44,816 nt of DNA from an uncultured bacterium (GCA_949293245.1 CASFCS010000016.1:1-44816); one strand, 5' to 3'; positions 7,221 to 16,322 are shown, numbered from the stretch's first letter. Notes: generated by a model from the sequence alone, not told the origin. A program made the numbers and translations.

Positions 7221-8795
7221 TTACGCCAGCAGATCCACGGCCTCGTTCAGGTCCTCCAGGTCATACCACCAGCTGGTCCAGATCTCCTGGACCTTCCAGG
7301 TGCCCTGAGTCTCGTCGTAGACCAGCGTGGCGTAGCCGCAGTATTCGTTGTCCACATCATAAGTACTGTAGGGACTGGAGTAGTCGCCGGTGATGTGAAT
7401 GTAATACAGCGTATCAAAGGAGAACTGCCCATCCTCGTTGAGGGAGAACTTCTTGTCGCCGTAGGCCTCCTCCAGGGTGTAGTTGTAGGTATACCAGTCG
7501 TCGTTGTCCTTGACATTGTATACCTCGCTGGTGAGAAGGCCGTTGTCCACCCCCTCCGTCAGGGCGGTGATGGCTGCGGCGTCCTTGGCGGTGATGCCGC
7601 TGACCAGCTGGGTGATGTAGGACCCCAGGGCCTCCAGAGCGGCGTCAGCAGCCTCGTCAGGCAGGCCGGGCTGGGGATAGAAGTAAGCGCCGGTATCATC
7701 AATGGTGTAGCTGTCGCTGAGGGTGTAGTCTCCGCTCTGGTACTGGACTTCCACCGTGTCGCCCATGGACAGGGGACTGAGGGTAAGCTCCCCATACTCG
7801 AAGTCCATGGAGCCGGTATAGGGCTGGCCGTTGATGAGGATGGCGCTGGGCTCCAGGGAGATCTGCTGGACATACAGGGTGCAGAACTCGAAGTAGAGCT
7901 CCTTGCTGCCGCCGGAGTAGGTGATCTTGCTCTGGTCCAGGCTGGAGGTGAGCTGGGCCCCCTCCATCAGGCCGGGGGCGGTGCCCGTCACGTCATAGAC
8001 GCCGGGGAGCACCGTCACGGTGACCTCGCCGTTCTCCATGTGGACGCTCTGACCGGCCAGAGAGACGTCGGCCTCCTCCACATTGGACCAGAAGGTGCAC
8101 TTCACCGGGGTGATGGACACCTTATAGGTGCTGAAAAGCAGATAGTTGTTCTCCTCCAGGGTGAGCCAGTTCTCCCCCACGTCGTAGAGGTCCCCTTCCG
8201 CTCCGTCGCTGCCGCCGGAGGAGGCGGTGCTGTCGCCGGCAGGGAGCTGCGTCCCTCCGTTCTGGGCGCCGCCGTACACGGCGGTGTTGAGCTTGCTCTG
8301 CAGCTCCTCCAGGTACTCCTCCTGGCTGTACAGGGCCAGGAAGGGGGCGGCGCTCTCCTCTGTGAGCTCCACGGCGTCGCCCTGGAGCACCACCACCTGG
8401 GAGAAGGCCTGGTAATCCTGGTCGCGGACACTGTTGAGGAACTGCTCCACCGTGTTTTCCGCGCTGAACACCGTGCGCAGCACCATCACCACCACGATGA
8501 GGGCCACCACCACGCCGGCCACACTGCCCAGGATGATCTTGCTCTTTTTGCTCATGGGCTTTCTGGGGGGCTTGGGGGCAGCGGCATAGCCGCCGGTCTG
8601 GCCGTAGCCCGCGGGACCGGCCTGGGGACCACTCTGTCCATACCCGGTGGGACCGGCCTGGGGACCGTTCTGTCCGTAGCCCGGAGCGCCCCCGTCAGGG
8701 GCGGTAGGCTGGGCGGCCTCCTGCTTCGCACCACAGTGGGGGCAGAAGAGGGCGTCGTCCTCAATCTGCTGACCACAGTTGGTACAATATGCCAT
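7221..8795 (-). CDS. Zinc-ribbon membrane-anchored protein (YvbJ/TcaA-like)
   Basis: 524 residues. An N-terminal zinc ribbon CTNCGQQIEDDALFCPHCG is followed by a Gly/Pro/Gln-rich linker with repeated GYGQxGPQAGP units, one transmembrane helix (about residues 88-107, IILGSVAGVVVALIVVVMVL) and a large extracellular part. This matches the architecture of B. subtilis YvbJ and S. aureus TcaA, membrane proteins linked to envelope stress; the match is by architecture and weak sequence likeness. Ribosome site GGAGAGGAG precedes the ATG. Two promoters lie upstream (8857-8885 and 8982-9009). Confidence 0.8.
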   Translation of the reverse strand: MAYCTNCGQQIEDDALFCPHCGAKQEAAQPTAPDGGAPGYGQNGPQAGPTGYGQSGPQAGPAGYGQTGGYAAAPKPPRKPMSKKSKIILGSVAGVVVALIVVVMVLRTVFSAENTVEQFLNSVRDQDYQAFSQVVVLQGDAVELTEESAAPFLALYSQEEYLEELQSKLNTAVYGGAQNGGTQLPAGDSTASSGGSDGAEGDLYDVGENWLTLEENNYLLFSTYKVSITPVKCTFWSNVEEADVSLAGQSVHMENGEVTVTVLPGVYDVTGTAPGLMEGAQLTSSLDQSKITYSGGSKELYFEFCTLYVQQISLEPSAILINGQPYTGSMDFEYGELTLSPLSMGDTVEVQYQSGDYTLSDSYTIDDTGAYFYPQPGLPDEAADAALEALGSYITQLVSGITAKDAAAITALTEGVDNGLLTSEVYNVKDNDDWYTYNYTLEEAYGDKKFSLNEDGQFSFDTLYYIHITGDYSSPYSTYDVDNEYCGYATLVYDETQGTWKVQEIWTSWWYDLEDLNEAVDLLA

Positions 8796-8856
8796 ATCGT
8801 TTTCACTCCTCTCCTTCTCATGGATATGACCATGTTCCTGAAATCAGGACAGAAGT

Positions 8857-8885
8857 ATTATACTTCCTGTGCCTCCCAGGTGCAA
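8857..8885 (-). promoter_or_regulatory. Proximal promoter of the zinc-ribbon gene
   Basis: Minus strand: TTGCAC (8880-8885), 17-base spacer, TATAAT (8857-8862), about 60 bases before the start codon at 8795. Confidence 0.82.
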
Positions 8886-8981
8886 GCCCTGTCAGGCAGC
8901 CTGCGGCAATCCTTTCAGATATTTGTCACATTTGCCCCATTTTCTTCCACAAATAGTCATATTCATGGGCTTTCAAACAAC

Positions 8982-9009
8982 ATTATAGCGCAGATGATTT
9001 ATTTTGCAA
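8982..9009 (-). promoter_or_regulatory. Distal promoter upstream of the zinc-ribbon gene
   Basis: Minus strand: TTGCAA (9004-9009), 16-base spacer, TATAAT (8982-8987). The transcript would have a leader of about 180 bases before 8795. The rest of 8796-9045 holds no gene that I can see. Confidence 0.65.
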
Positions 9010-9045
9010 AGGATATGTCAATACTCAAGCCATTCCTGTCAAAAC

Positions 9046-9240
9046 TCACAGGCGTTTTTCTTTTCTGTCGGGGGCCTTCTTCCCGCAGGGGTCCGGGCCA
9101 CAGTGGGAGCAGCCCGGGCAGCTCCCACAGCCGCATCCGCACTTTCCCCTGCCCCTCACCTGATCTCTGATGTGCCGCGCCAGGTACCAAACCGCCCACA
9201 GGCACAAAGCGGCGATGGCGGCGTAAATGACATATTTCAT
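9046..9240 (-). CDS. FeoB-associated Cys-rich membrane peptide
   Basis: 64 residues: one N-terminal transmembrane helix (IYAAIAALCLWAVWYLA) followed by a cysteine cluster CGCGCGSCPGCSHCG and a basic tail. This is the pattern of the FeoB-associated Cys-rich proteins of Firmicutes, thought to assist ferrous iron uptake. It starts 7 bases after the feoB stop, so it is translated from the same mRNA. Its start ATG has only a weak ribosome site within the feoB end, consistent with translational coupling. Confidence 0.85.
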   Translation of the reverse strand: MKYVIYAAIAALCLWAVWYLARHIRDQVRGRGKCGCGCGSCPGCSHCGPDPCGKKAPDRKEKRL

Positions 9241-9247
9241 CCCGGCG

Positions 9248-11689
9248 TCACACCACCAGGGAGCCCAGCTGGTACACCAGCATGGCAATCAGCCAGGCGG
9301 CCGCCAGCTGCCAGAGCACCGAGAAGCAGGTCCACCTGAGGCTGTTCATCTCCTTGCGGATGGTGGACACCGCCGCCACGCAGGGGACGTACAGCAGCAC
9401 GAATACCAAAAAGGAGTAGGCCGCCAGGGGGGTGGCGAAAGTGCCCGCCATGGCCGCCGCCATGGTGGCCCCGGTGGCGGTAATGGAGAAGCCGTAGAAA
9501 AGGCTCATGGAGGAGAGCACCGCCTCCTTGGCCACCAGCCCCGTGAGGAGGGCCACCGCCGCCTGCCAGGTGCCGAAGCCCAGAGGGACAAAGATGGGTG
9601 CGATGAGGCCGCCGAACCGGCCCAGCAGGGACTGGGCCGCGTTATCCGCCATGGCCAGTCCTCCCTCCTGCCAGCCGAAGGACTGGAGGAACCAGAGCAC
9701 CACGCTCATGGCCAGAATCAGGGTGCCCGCCTTCACCAGGAAGCCCCGCACCTTCTCCCACACGTGGAGGGCGCAGTTGCGCAGGGTGGGCAGGCGGTAG
9801 GGGGGCAGCTCCAGCAGGAAGGCCGCCGGCTCCCCCTTGAACACCGTCTTGCGCAGGAGGATGCCGGAGAGAATGGCGCACAGCAGCCCCAGGATGTACA
9901 GCGAGAAGATCACCACCCCGGCGTATCCCGGGAAGAAAGCGGCGGATAAAGCGCCGTACACCGGCAGCCGGGCGGAACAGGACATGAAGGGCACCAGCAT
10001 GATGGTCATGCGCCGGTCCTTCTCATTTTCCATGGTGCGGGCCCCCATCACCGCGGGCACCGTGCACCCGAAGCCCATGAGCATGGGGATAAAGGCCTTG
10101 CCGCTCAGGCCGAAGCGCCGCAGCAGCCGGTCCATGATGAAGGCCGCCCGGGCCATATAGCCCGAATCCTCCAGCAGGGAGAGAAAGAGGAACAGCAGGG
10201 CGATCTGGGGCAGGAAGGTGAGCACGCCCCCCACCCCGGCAATCACCCCGTCCACCAGCAGGGACTCCACCCAGGGGGCAGTATCGGCGGCCTGGAGGGC
10301 GGCGGCCACCGCCCCCGCCAGGTGGACCCCCACCAGCTCCTCCACCCCGTCGGACAAAAAGGTGCCGATGGGGCCGAAGGTCAGGGCGAACATGCACAGC
10401 ATGGTCAGCAGGAACACCGGCACCGCCAGGTACTTGTTGGTGACCACGCTGTCGATCCGGTCGGAGATGGACATGGCCCCGGTGGGCCGGGCCCGGGTCA
10501 CCGTCTTATCCACCACCTGGGTGATGAAGCGGTAGCGGCTGTCGGCGATGAGGGTCTCCCGGTCGCCCAGGTCGTAGGCCCCCTCGTACTCCCGGATCAC
10601 ATCCTCCACCTTGTCCATGGTCCTCTGGTCCAGACCCAGGCTCTTTTCCACCAGCTGGTCCCCCTCAATGAGCTTAATAGAGCTCCAGTGAGCGGGCATG
10701 CCCACGGCGTAGGCCCGGTCGTGGATGAGTTCGTCCACCCGGTGATGGATGGAATGGGTGTAGTCGTCGTAGAGGTCGTCGGGCTCCACGGTAAAGCCGT
10801 CGTGGATGCTCTTGTGGGCCACCCGCAGCAGCTCCTCCACGTTCACCCCGGACCGGGCGGTGATGGGCACCACCGGCACCCCCAGGGCCCTGGACAGGTC
10901 CTCCACATAGATGGTGTCCCCCCGCTTCTCCACCTCGTCCATGAAGTTGAGAGCCACCACCATGGGCCGCTCCAGCTCCAGCAGCTGCACCGTCAGGTAG
11001 AGGTTGCGCTCCAGATTGGTGGCGTCCAGAATGTCGATGATCACGTCGGGGCGCTCCCCCACAATGAAGTCCCGGGCCACGATCTCCTCCATGGAATAGG
11101 GGGACAGGGAGTAGATGCCCGGCAGGTCTACCACCGTCACGTCCTTCCCGTCCACCTGGGCCTTGCCCTCTTTCTTCTCCACCGTCACCCCGGGCCAGTT
11201 GCCCACATACTGATTGGAGCCGGTAAGGGCATTGAACAGGGTGGTTTTGCCGCAGTTGGGGTTGCCCACCAGGGCCAGCTTGATCTCCCGGGTGTCGTGG
11301 TCGGCATAGTCCGGTGTGCCGGTATGGACATCCTTGGTGTGGGCGTGGGCCGCGCTCATGCGCCGCAGAGCCTCATCATCCGGTACCCGCTGGACCATTC
11401 CCTGCTTCTGATGGGTATGGGGCCGCTGCTCGGGCACCTGGCCGGGGGGACACAGGGTGATGGCCCTGGCGTCCTCCTTGCGCAGAGAGAGCTCGTACCC
11501 CCGGACGTTCACCTCAATGGGGTCCCCGAAGGGGGCCACCTTTCGCACCGTTACATACGTGCCCGGCGTGAGGCCCATGTCCACCAGGCGCCGCTTCACT
11601 GCTCCACGGCAGCAGCCGACGGAGAGAATATACCCCGACTGGCCCGGCGGCAGGCCCTCCAGAGTATGCACTTTGGTTTCCGTGGTCAT
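9248..11689 (-). CDS. feoB: Ferrous iron transporter, FeoA-FeoB fusion
   Basis: 813 residues. Residues 1-80 form a FeoA-like SH3 domain (RRLVDMGLTPGTYVTV). A linker of about 50 residues rich in His (HTHQ, HAHTKDVHTG) follows, then the FeoB G domain with G1 GNPNCGKTT (142-150), G3 DLPG (188-191) and G4 NFMD (248-251). The C-terminal half holds the Gate-type membrane helices. FeoB imports Fe(II) across the inner membrane. FeoA is usually a separate small gene, so this is a natural fusion, known in some Firmicutes. The start at 11689 has GGAG 10 bases upstream; an ATG 7 bases earlier is out of frame. The downstream Cys-rich peptide completes the Feo unit. Confidence 0.95.
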   Translation of the reverse strand: MTTETKVHTLEGLPPGQSGYILSVGCCRGAVKRRLVDMGLTPGTYVTVRKVAPFGDPIEVNVRGYELSLRKEDARAITLCPPGQVPEQRPHTHQKQGMVQRVPDDEALRRMSAAHAHTKDVHTGTPDYADHDTREIKLALVGNPNCGKTTLFNALTGSNQYVGNWPGVTVEKKEGKAQVDGKDVTVVDLPGIYSLSPYSMEEIVARDFIVGERPDVIIDILDATNLERNLYLTVQLLELERPMVVALNFMDEVEKRGDTIYVEDLSRALGVPVVPITARSGVNVEELLRVAHKSIHDGFTVEPDDLYDDYTHSIHHRVDELIHDRAYAVGMPAHWSSIKLIEGDQLVEKSLGLDQRTMDKVEDVIREYEGAYDLGDRETLIADSRYRFITQVVDKTVTRARPTGAMSISDRIDSVVTNKYLAVPVFLLTMLCMFALTFGPIGTFLSDGVEELVGVHLAGAVAAALQAADTAPWVESLLVDGVIAGVGGVLTFLPQIALLFLFLSLLEDSGYMARAAFIMDRLLRRFGLSGKAFIPMLMGFGCTVPAVMGARTMENEKDRRMTIMLVPFMSCSARLPVYGALSAAFFPGYAGVVIFSLYILGLLCAILSGILLRKTVFKGEPAAFLLELPPYRLPTLRNCALHVWEKVRGFLVKAGTLILAMSVVLWFLQSFGWQEGGLAMADNAAQSLLGRFGGLIAPIFVPLGFGTWQAAVALLTGLVAKEAVLSSMSLFYGFSITATGATMAAAMAGTFATPLAAYSFLVFVLLYVPCVAAVSTIRKEMNSLRWTCFSVLWQLAAAWLIAMLVYQLGSLVV

Positions 11690-11990
11690 GAATCATAATC
11701 TCCTTCTTGTCCGGTCTTCCGGACCTATGGTCTTCCGTCCCGGCGGCCCCGGGGCCGCCCATGGCTTTTATTTTATCACACAATCAGATGGTTAGGAAGT
11801 CCCTTGCCCGCCGGTACGCGGTCTTCCCTGTCCATTCCGGGGGCAATTTTCTTTGAGTTTATCACAATTATTTACAAGAATACTTTTTTGCCTGACAAGA
11901 CGTTGACAAGACAGCCCATCTATGCTTTAATGGATTAAATTCTCACCCAGCTGTCACCACACCTTCTGAATACCGCGAGGAGGCCGGGAC
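11690..11990. promoter_or_regulatory. Divergent control region between feoB and the TetR-type gene
   Basis: About 300 bases. A plus-strand promoter lies at 11903-11931. On the feoB side the minus strand has TGTGATAAAAT near 11766-11778, a possible extended -10, without a clear -35. The sequence TTTATCACA occurs twice (about 11773 and 11858). GACAAGAC occurs twice, 11 bases apart, around 11895-11912, overlapping the TetR-gene -35. These repeats are candidate operator sites; no Fur-box palindrome is evident. Confidence 0.45.
11903..11931 (+). promoter_or_regulatory. Promoter of the double-HTH TetR gene
   Basis: TTGACA (11903-11908), 17-base spacer, TTTAAT (11926-11931). The -35 lies inside a GACAAGAC direct repeat, so autoregulation is possible. 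Confidence 0.75.
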
Positions 11991-12803
11991 ATGAGCCACT
12001 TCAGAAAAGAGGAGCTGCGCGCCCACATCCAGCGCGCCGCCCGGGAGGTCTTTTCCGCCAAGGGGTACGCTGAGACCAAGATCAGCGACATCGCCCGGAG
12101 GGCGGAGATCTCCCCCTCTACCATCTATCTCTATTTCAGCGGAAAACGGGACCTCTTTGCCTCCCTCGGCATCCCTGAGGCGGAGGAGAAGCGGCCCGAG
12201 TTTCAGAAAAAGCGCCAGGAGATTGCCCAGCTGGCCCTGGTGATCTTTGGCCGCAAGGGCTTTGAAGGCACCACCATGGAGGACATTGCCGCGGCGGCCG
12301 GCTTCTCAAAGGCTGCACTGTACCAGTACTACCAGAGCAAGGAGGATCTGTTCCTCCACGTCCTCCACCTCTATACCGAGAGCCTCCCGCTGAAGGTGGA
12401 GATCGCCGGGGAGGAGAGCGCCGACTGGCGGCAGGTGATCACCGCCCTGGCCCACAGCTATCTGGAGCACTCCCGGGACCCCGCCCGCAACGCCTTTTTG
12501 GGCTCGGTGCTGCGGGACTCCACCCGCTACCCCATGTTCGGCCGGGCCTATTACGAGCAGAGCTTCCGCTCCACCCACAGTGCCCTGCTGCGCTACCTGC
12601 GGCCCTTCCAGGAGTCGGGCAGCATCCGGCGGGACGTGAATCTGGAGATGTCCGTGTTCAACTTTCTCACCGCCCTGACGGGCTATATTATCCTTTTCCA
12701 CAGCATTCAGGGCATCCCCATGGAGGTGGACGAGGACGCCTACCTCCAGGAGCTCTGTCAGGGCCTCATCCACCACCTGGAGCCCCAGAGCGGCACAGAC
12801 TGA
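11991..12803 (+). CDS. TetR/AcrR-family regulator with two N-terminal HTH domains
   Basis: 270 residues. Two consecutive TetR-type helix-turn-helix domains can be read. The first is about residues 13-57 (VFSAKGYAETKISDIARRAE, then STIYLYFSGKRDLF). The second is about 78-122 (VIFGRKGFEGTTMEDIAAAA, then AALYQYYQSKEDLF). A single C-terminal ligand/dimer domain (about 125-265) follows. Ordinary TetR proteins of about 200 residues have one HTH. The start has GAGGAGG 8 bases upstream. It is divergent from feoB, so it may control the Feo genes or itself; that is inference. A strong terminator follows. Confidence 0.9.
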   Translation: MSHFRKEELRAHIQRAAREVFSAKGYAETKISDIARRAEISPSTIYLYFSGKRDLFASLGIPEAEEKRPEFQKKRQEIAQLALVIFGRKGFEGTTMEDIAAAAGFSKAALYQYYQSKEDLFLHVLHLYTESLPLKVEIAGEESADWRQVITALAHSYLEHSRDPARNAFLGSVLRDSTRYPMFGRAYYEQSFRSTHSALLRYLRPFQESGSIRRDVNLEMSVFNFLTALTGYIILFHSIQGIPMEVDEDAYLQELCQGLIHHLEPQSGTD

Positions 12804-12810
12804 CGGCGCA

Positions 12811-12855
12811 ACGCGCCGGGTACCTGGTCTTATCCAGGTACCCGGCGCGTTTTTC
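12811..12855 (+). terminator. Terminator of the TetR-type gene
   Basis: Stem CGCGCCGGGTACCTGG with its perfect complement, 6-base loop, then TTTTT. No T-run on the minus side, so it mainly serves the plus-strand gene. Confidence 0.88.
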
Positions 12856-12856
12856 T

Positions 12857-14818
12857 TCAGCGGCCGGACCGCTTTCCCTTTCCCTTGGGCGGGCGGGAGC
12901 TCCTGGCGGAGGGGGCGCCTTTGCCCTTCCCCCTCCCCTGCCCGCTCTGTCCGGCGGCCCTGCCCCGGCGGGGCGGAGCTTCCTTTTGGCGGGGTACTTC
13001 CCTGCCCTTCCGGGGACCGGATGGCCCGTCGGGCCGCAGGAGGCAGTGCTTGCCGTAGCCGATCAGGTCCTCCCGGCCGGCGCGCGCCAGGGCCTCCCGC
13101 ACCAGGCGGCGCTTCTCGGGCCGCTTCCACTGCATCAGGGCCCTCTGCATGGCCTTCTCGTGGGGGTCCATGGGGACGTACACCGGCTCCATGGTCCGGG
13201 GGTCCAGCCCCGTGTACCACATGCAGGTGGACAGGGTGCCCGGGGTGGGATAGAAATCCTGCACCTGCTCGGGCTGGCGGCCGGTCTCGTTGAGCCAGCA
13301 GGCCAGCTCCACCGCGTCGGCCAGGGTACACCCCGGGTGGGAGGACATGAGGTAGGGCACCAGGTACTGCTCCTTGCCGTAGCGCTTGTTGAGCCGCTCG
13401 TACTTCTGCCGGAAGCGCTCATACACCGCGTGGTGGGGCTTGCCCATGCAGTCCAGCACCGAGTCCACGCAGTGCTCCGGGGCCACCTTCAGCTGGCCGG
13501 AGATGTGGTGCTTCACCAGGTCGGCGAAGAATTCGCCCCCCGGGTCCTTCATCATATAGTCAAAGCGGATGCCCGAGCGGATGAACACCTTCTTCACCCC
13601 GGGGACGGCCCGCAGCTTGCGCAGAAGGGCCAGGTAATCGTCGTGGCTGGCGTCCAGATTGGGGCAGGCCTCCGGCGAGAGGCACGCCCGGTTGCGGCAC
13701 AGCCCCGCCTTGAGCTGCTTTTGGCAGGCGGGCCGGCGGAAGTTGGCGGTAGGCCCCCCCACATCGTGGATATAGCCCTTGAAGCCCGGGTGACGGGTGA
13801 GGGCCTCCACCTCCCGCACCACGCTCTCGTGGCTGCGGGAGGAGATGATCCGCCCCTGGTGGAAGGCCAGAGAGCAGAAGTTGCACGCCCCGAAGCACCC
13901 CCGGTTGTGGATCACCGAGAAGCGCACCTCCTCAATGGCGGGCACGCCCCCCATGGCGTCGTACATGGGGTGGGGCTCCCTGACATAGGGCAGCTCAAAC
14001 ACCCGGTCCAGCTCCGCCGTGGTGAGGGGCATGGCCGGGGGATTGACGATGAGCAGTTCCCTCCCGTGGCGCTGGAGGATGGCCTTGCCGGTGATGGGGT
14101 CGTGCTCCCGGTACTGGAGCATGTTGGCCCGGGCGTACTCCTCTTTGGAGGCGGACACCGCCTCGAAGGAGGGGCACTCCACCTTGGGGTAGGCGCAGGC
14201 CGAGGGATCTTTTGCTATAAAGGCGGTTCCCTTTACATCTGTGATCTCCCCCACCGGGGTGCCCGAGGCCAGGCGGGCGGCGATGTCCATCGTGGCCCGC
14301 TCCCCCATGCCGTACACCAGCAGGTCCGCCTGGGCGTCCAGCAGGGCGGAGCGGCGGACCTTGTCGTCCCAATAATCGTAGTGGGCAAAGCGCCGCAGGG
14401 AGGCCTCCAGCCCCCCGATGACCAGGGGGATGTCCCCGAAGGCCCGGCGCACGCAGTTGGCGTACACCACCGCCGCGTGGTCGGGGCGCAGCCCGGTGCG
14501 GTTGCCGGGGGAATAGGCGTCGGTACTCCGGCGCTTTTTGGCCACGGTATAGTGGGCCACCATGGAGTCCAGATTCCCCGAGGAGAGCATCACCCCCAGC
14601 CGGGGCCGGCCCATGGCCAGAAAGTCCCGGGGGGTGCGCCAGTCGGGCTGGGCCAGGATGGCCACCCGGTACCCCTCCGCCTCCAGCAGCCGGGAGATGA
14701 TGGCGGTGCCGAAGGAGGGGTGGTCCACATAGGCGTCCCCGGTGATGATGAGAAAGTCGTAGCTCTCCCACCCCAGGGCGTCCATCTCCGCCTTGGAGAC
14801 GGGCAGAAAGCCACTCAT
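12857..14818 (-). CDS. YgiQ-family radical SAM protein
   Basis: 653 residues. The radical SAM [4Fe-4S] motif is CFGACNFC (Cys308, Cys312, Cys315). The N-terminal vitamin-B12-binding-like region starts with the YDFLIITGDAYVDHPSFG motif typical of YgiQ. The tail after residue 600 is very basic and low in complexity (RRGRAAGQ, GRGKGKG, PPKGKGKRSGR) and may bind nucleic acid. The substrate of YgiQ enzymes is unknown. The start overlaps the upstream gene by 4 bases (ATGA), so translation is coupled. Confidence 0.92.
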   Translation of the reverse strand: MSGFLPVSKAEMDALGWESYDFLIITGDAYVDHPSFGTAIISRLLEAEGYRVAILAQPDWRTPRDFLAMGRPRLGVMLSSGNLDSMVAHYTVAKKRRSTDAYSPGNRTGLRPDHAAVVYANCVRRAFGDIPLVIGGLEASLRRFAHYDYWDDKVRRSALLDAQADLLVYGMGERATMDIAARLASGTPVGEITDVKGTAFIAKDPSACAYPKVECPSFEAVSASKEEYARANMLQYREHDPITGKAILQRHGRELLIVNPPAMPLTTAELDRVFELPYVREPHPMYDAMGGVPAIEEVRFSVIHNRGCFGACNFCSLAFHQGRIISSRSHESVVREVEALTRHPGFKGYIHDVGGPTANFRRPACQKQLKAGLCRNRACLSPEACPNLDASHDDYLALLRKLRAVPGVKKVFIRSGIRFDYMMKDPGGEFFADLVKHHISGQLKVAPEHCVDSVLDCMGKPHHAVYERFRQKYERLNKRYGKEQYLVPYLMSSHPGCTLADAVELACWLNETGRQPEQVQDFYPTPGTLSTCMWYTGLDPRTMEPVYVPMDPHEKAMQRALMQWKRPEKRRLVREALARAGREDLIGYGKHCLLRPDGPSGPRKGREVPRQKEAPPRRGRAAGQSGQGRGKGKGAPSARSSRPPKGKGKRSGR

Positions 14819-15972
14819 GGGGTCACCTCATAGCCGATGTACTTCTCTATGGTGTCCAGGCTGCCCAGGCCCCCGGGCTCCTCCCCCACCTTGTAAAAGC
14901 CGCAGCGCTGGTAAAACCGCTGGGCGATGTGGTTCTCCGGGGCGCAGCGCAGCCGCAGCCGGTCCCGGCCCAGGGCGCGGAAGGTGCTCACCGCCTGGCC
15001 CAGTAGCTGCACCCCCAGGCCCCTGCCCCGGGTGTTGGGCATCATGTAGTAAAAGGGGATGTGGCCAATGCCCTGGTCCGCGTCCCGCTCCAGGTTCATC
15101 TGGAGGATGCCCGCCATCTCCTCCCCCAACATGGCGCACACCACCGCGCTGGGGTCCCGGCGGCTGTGGGCCATGGCGTCCTCCAGGAAGGCCCGGCCGG
15201 GGTAGCGGCGCATGGTGCCGTGGATGGTCTTCCAGGCCTCCTTCCGGGCCCGGAGGTACACGTCCCCCTCCTTCTCCAGGTCCATGGGGCGGAACCACAT
15301 GTTGGCGTCGGCGGCAAAGCCCCCCTCCCGCCACCACCGCTGGCGGGCCAGGGTGGAGATCTCCGGGGGCAGGTGGGAGTTGTCGTCCCGGAACACCACC
15401 CGCACCTGGTCCCCCTCGAATTCCAGCAGGGACACGGCGGTGTTGTCGCTGTGGCCGCACCCGGCGCTCTGGGCCACGGACAGGCCGGAGAACAGGGCCA
15501 GGGTGTTGCGGATGGCCACCCCGTGGCTGAACACCGCCACGGTGCGCCCGGGGTTTTCCCGGGCAATGGCCCGCAGGGCCCCGGCCAGGCGCTGGCGCAC
15601 CTCCTCAAAGCTCTCCCCGTCCTCCACCTTCCAGTCCGGGGAGGTGGCGTTGAACAGGGCCAGCCGGGCCCTGTCCTCCCGGTCCAGCAGGCCCCAGGGG
15701 CGGTCCTCCCAGCAGCCCAGGTGGACCTCCCGCAGGTCGGGGGAGGTCTGGAGGGGCAGGCCCTTGGGGGCGTACACCGCCCGGGCGGTGGTCATGGTGC
15801 GGAAGCGGTCGCTGGAGTACACCGCGTCCACCGGGATGTCCCGGAAGCGGGCCTCCAGGGCCTGGATCTGGCGGTAGCCGTTGGGGGTGATGAGGCTGTT
15901 GTACCAGCCGTGGGCCCGGCGGTAGAGGTTGCCCTCCGCCTCCGCGTGGCGGATCAGATAAACTTGGGTCAT
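14815..15972 (-). CDS. Histidine phosphatase - GNAT acetyltransferase fusion
   Basis: 385 residues with two domains. Residues 1-205 are a histidine (phosphoglycerate-mutase-like) phosphatase: RHAEAEGN carries the catalytic RHxE motif and VAVFSHGVAIRN the second His. After a short linker, residues 225-385 form a GNAT N-acetyltransferase: NTRGRGLGVQLLGQAV is the acetyl-CoA loop, followed by CAPENHIAQRFYQRCGF. The substrates are unknown; the fusion implies that dephosphorylation and acylation may act on one molecule or pathway. It overlaps genes on both sides by 4 bases and belongs to the read-through from the pyr operon. Confidence 0.9.
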   Translation of the reverse strand: MTQVYLIRHAEAEGNLYRRAHGWYNSLITPNGYRQIQALEARFRDIPVDAVYSSDRFRTMTTARAVYAPKGLPLQTSPDLREVHLGCWEDRPWGLLDREDRARLALFNATSPDWKVEDGESFEEVRQRLAGALRAIARENPGRTVAVFSHGVAIRNTLALFSGLSVAQSAGCGHSDNTAVSLLEFEGDQVRVVFRDDNSHLPPEISTLARQRWWREGGFAADANMWFRPMDLEKEGDVYLRARKEAWKTIHGTMRRYPGRAFLEDAMAHSRRDPSAVVCAMLGEEMAGILQMNLERDADQGIGHIPFYYMMPNTRGRGLGVQLLGQAVSTFRALGRDRLRLRCAPENHIAQRFYQRCGFYKVGEEPGGLGSLDTIEKYIGYEVTP

Positions 15973-16322
15973 AGGTCTCTCTCTTCTCTTGTGGATTGTT
16001 TGGGGGCGTGCCGCTCCTTCATCTCGAAGTGGATCAGCAGGGACAGCAGCGCCCGCAGCAGGATCACCGCCCCCAGCACCAGCAGCTCATTGAGCTCCCG
16101 CACCAGGACGGTCTTTAAAATCTCCGCCGCCATTTTGAATTCCAGGCTGGTGGCCAGCCCGTTTGCCAGGTCAAATTTGATGTCGCAGGCCTGGTGGGTC
16201 CACAGGCTGCGCAGGTAGTTCCAGAAGGCCCGCACCGCGGTGATCACCACCACCACGATACCCATCAGCTCGCACAGGGAGATGATGGTGGGCAGCACCC
16301 GTTCGATCAGTTCTTCCAGCAT
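15969..16322 (-). CDS. DUF1622 membrane protein
   Basis: 117 residues. N-terminal membrane helix (IISLCELMGIVVVVITAVRAF), a middle section with the DUF1622-like stretch KFDLANGLATSLEFKMAAEIL, and a second helix (LNELLVLGAVILLRALLSLLI). Function unknown. It lies 25 bases after pyrD and overlaps the next gene by 4, so it is part of the long leftward operon. Confidence 0.85.
   Translation of the reverse strand: MLEELIERVLPTIISLCELMGIVVVVITAVRAFWNYLRSLWTHQACDIKFDLANGLATSLEFKMAAEILKTVLVRELNELLVLGAVILLRALLSLLIHFEMKERHAPKQSTREERDL

Noticed and set aside
6846-9170. 774-residue plus-strand open frame
   Set aside because: Antisense to two recognisable zinc-ribbon membrane proteins with good starts and promoters; repeats mirror the coding repeats.
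12986-14833. 615-residue plus-strand open frame
   Set aside because: Antisense to YgiQ with its clear radical SAM motif.
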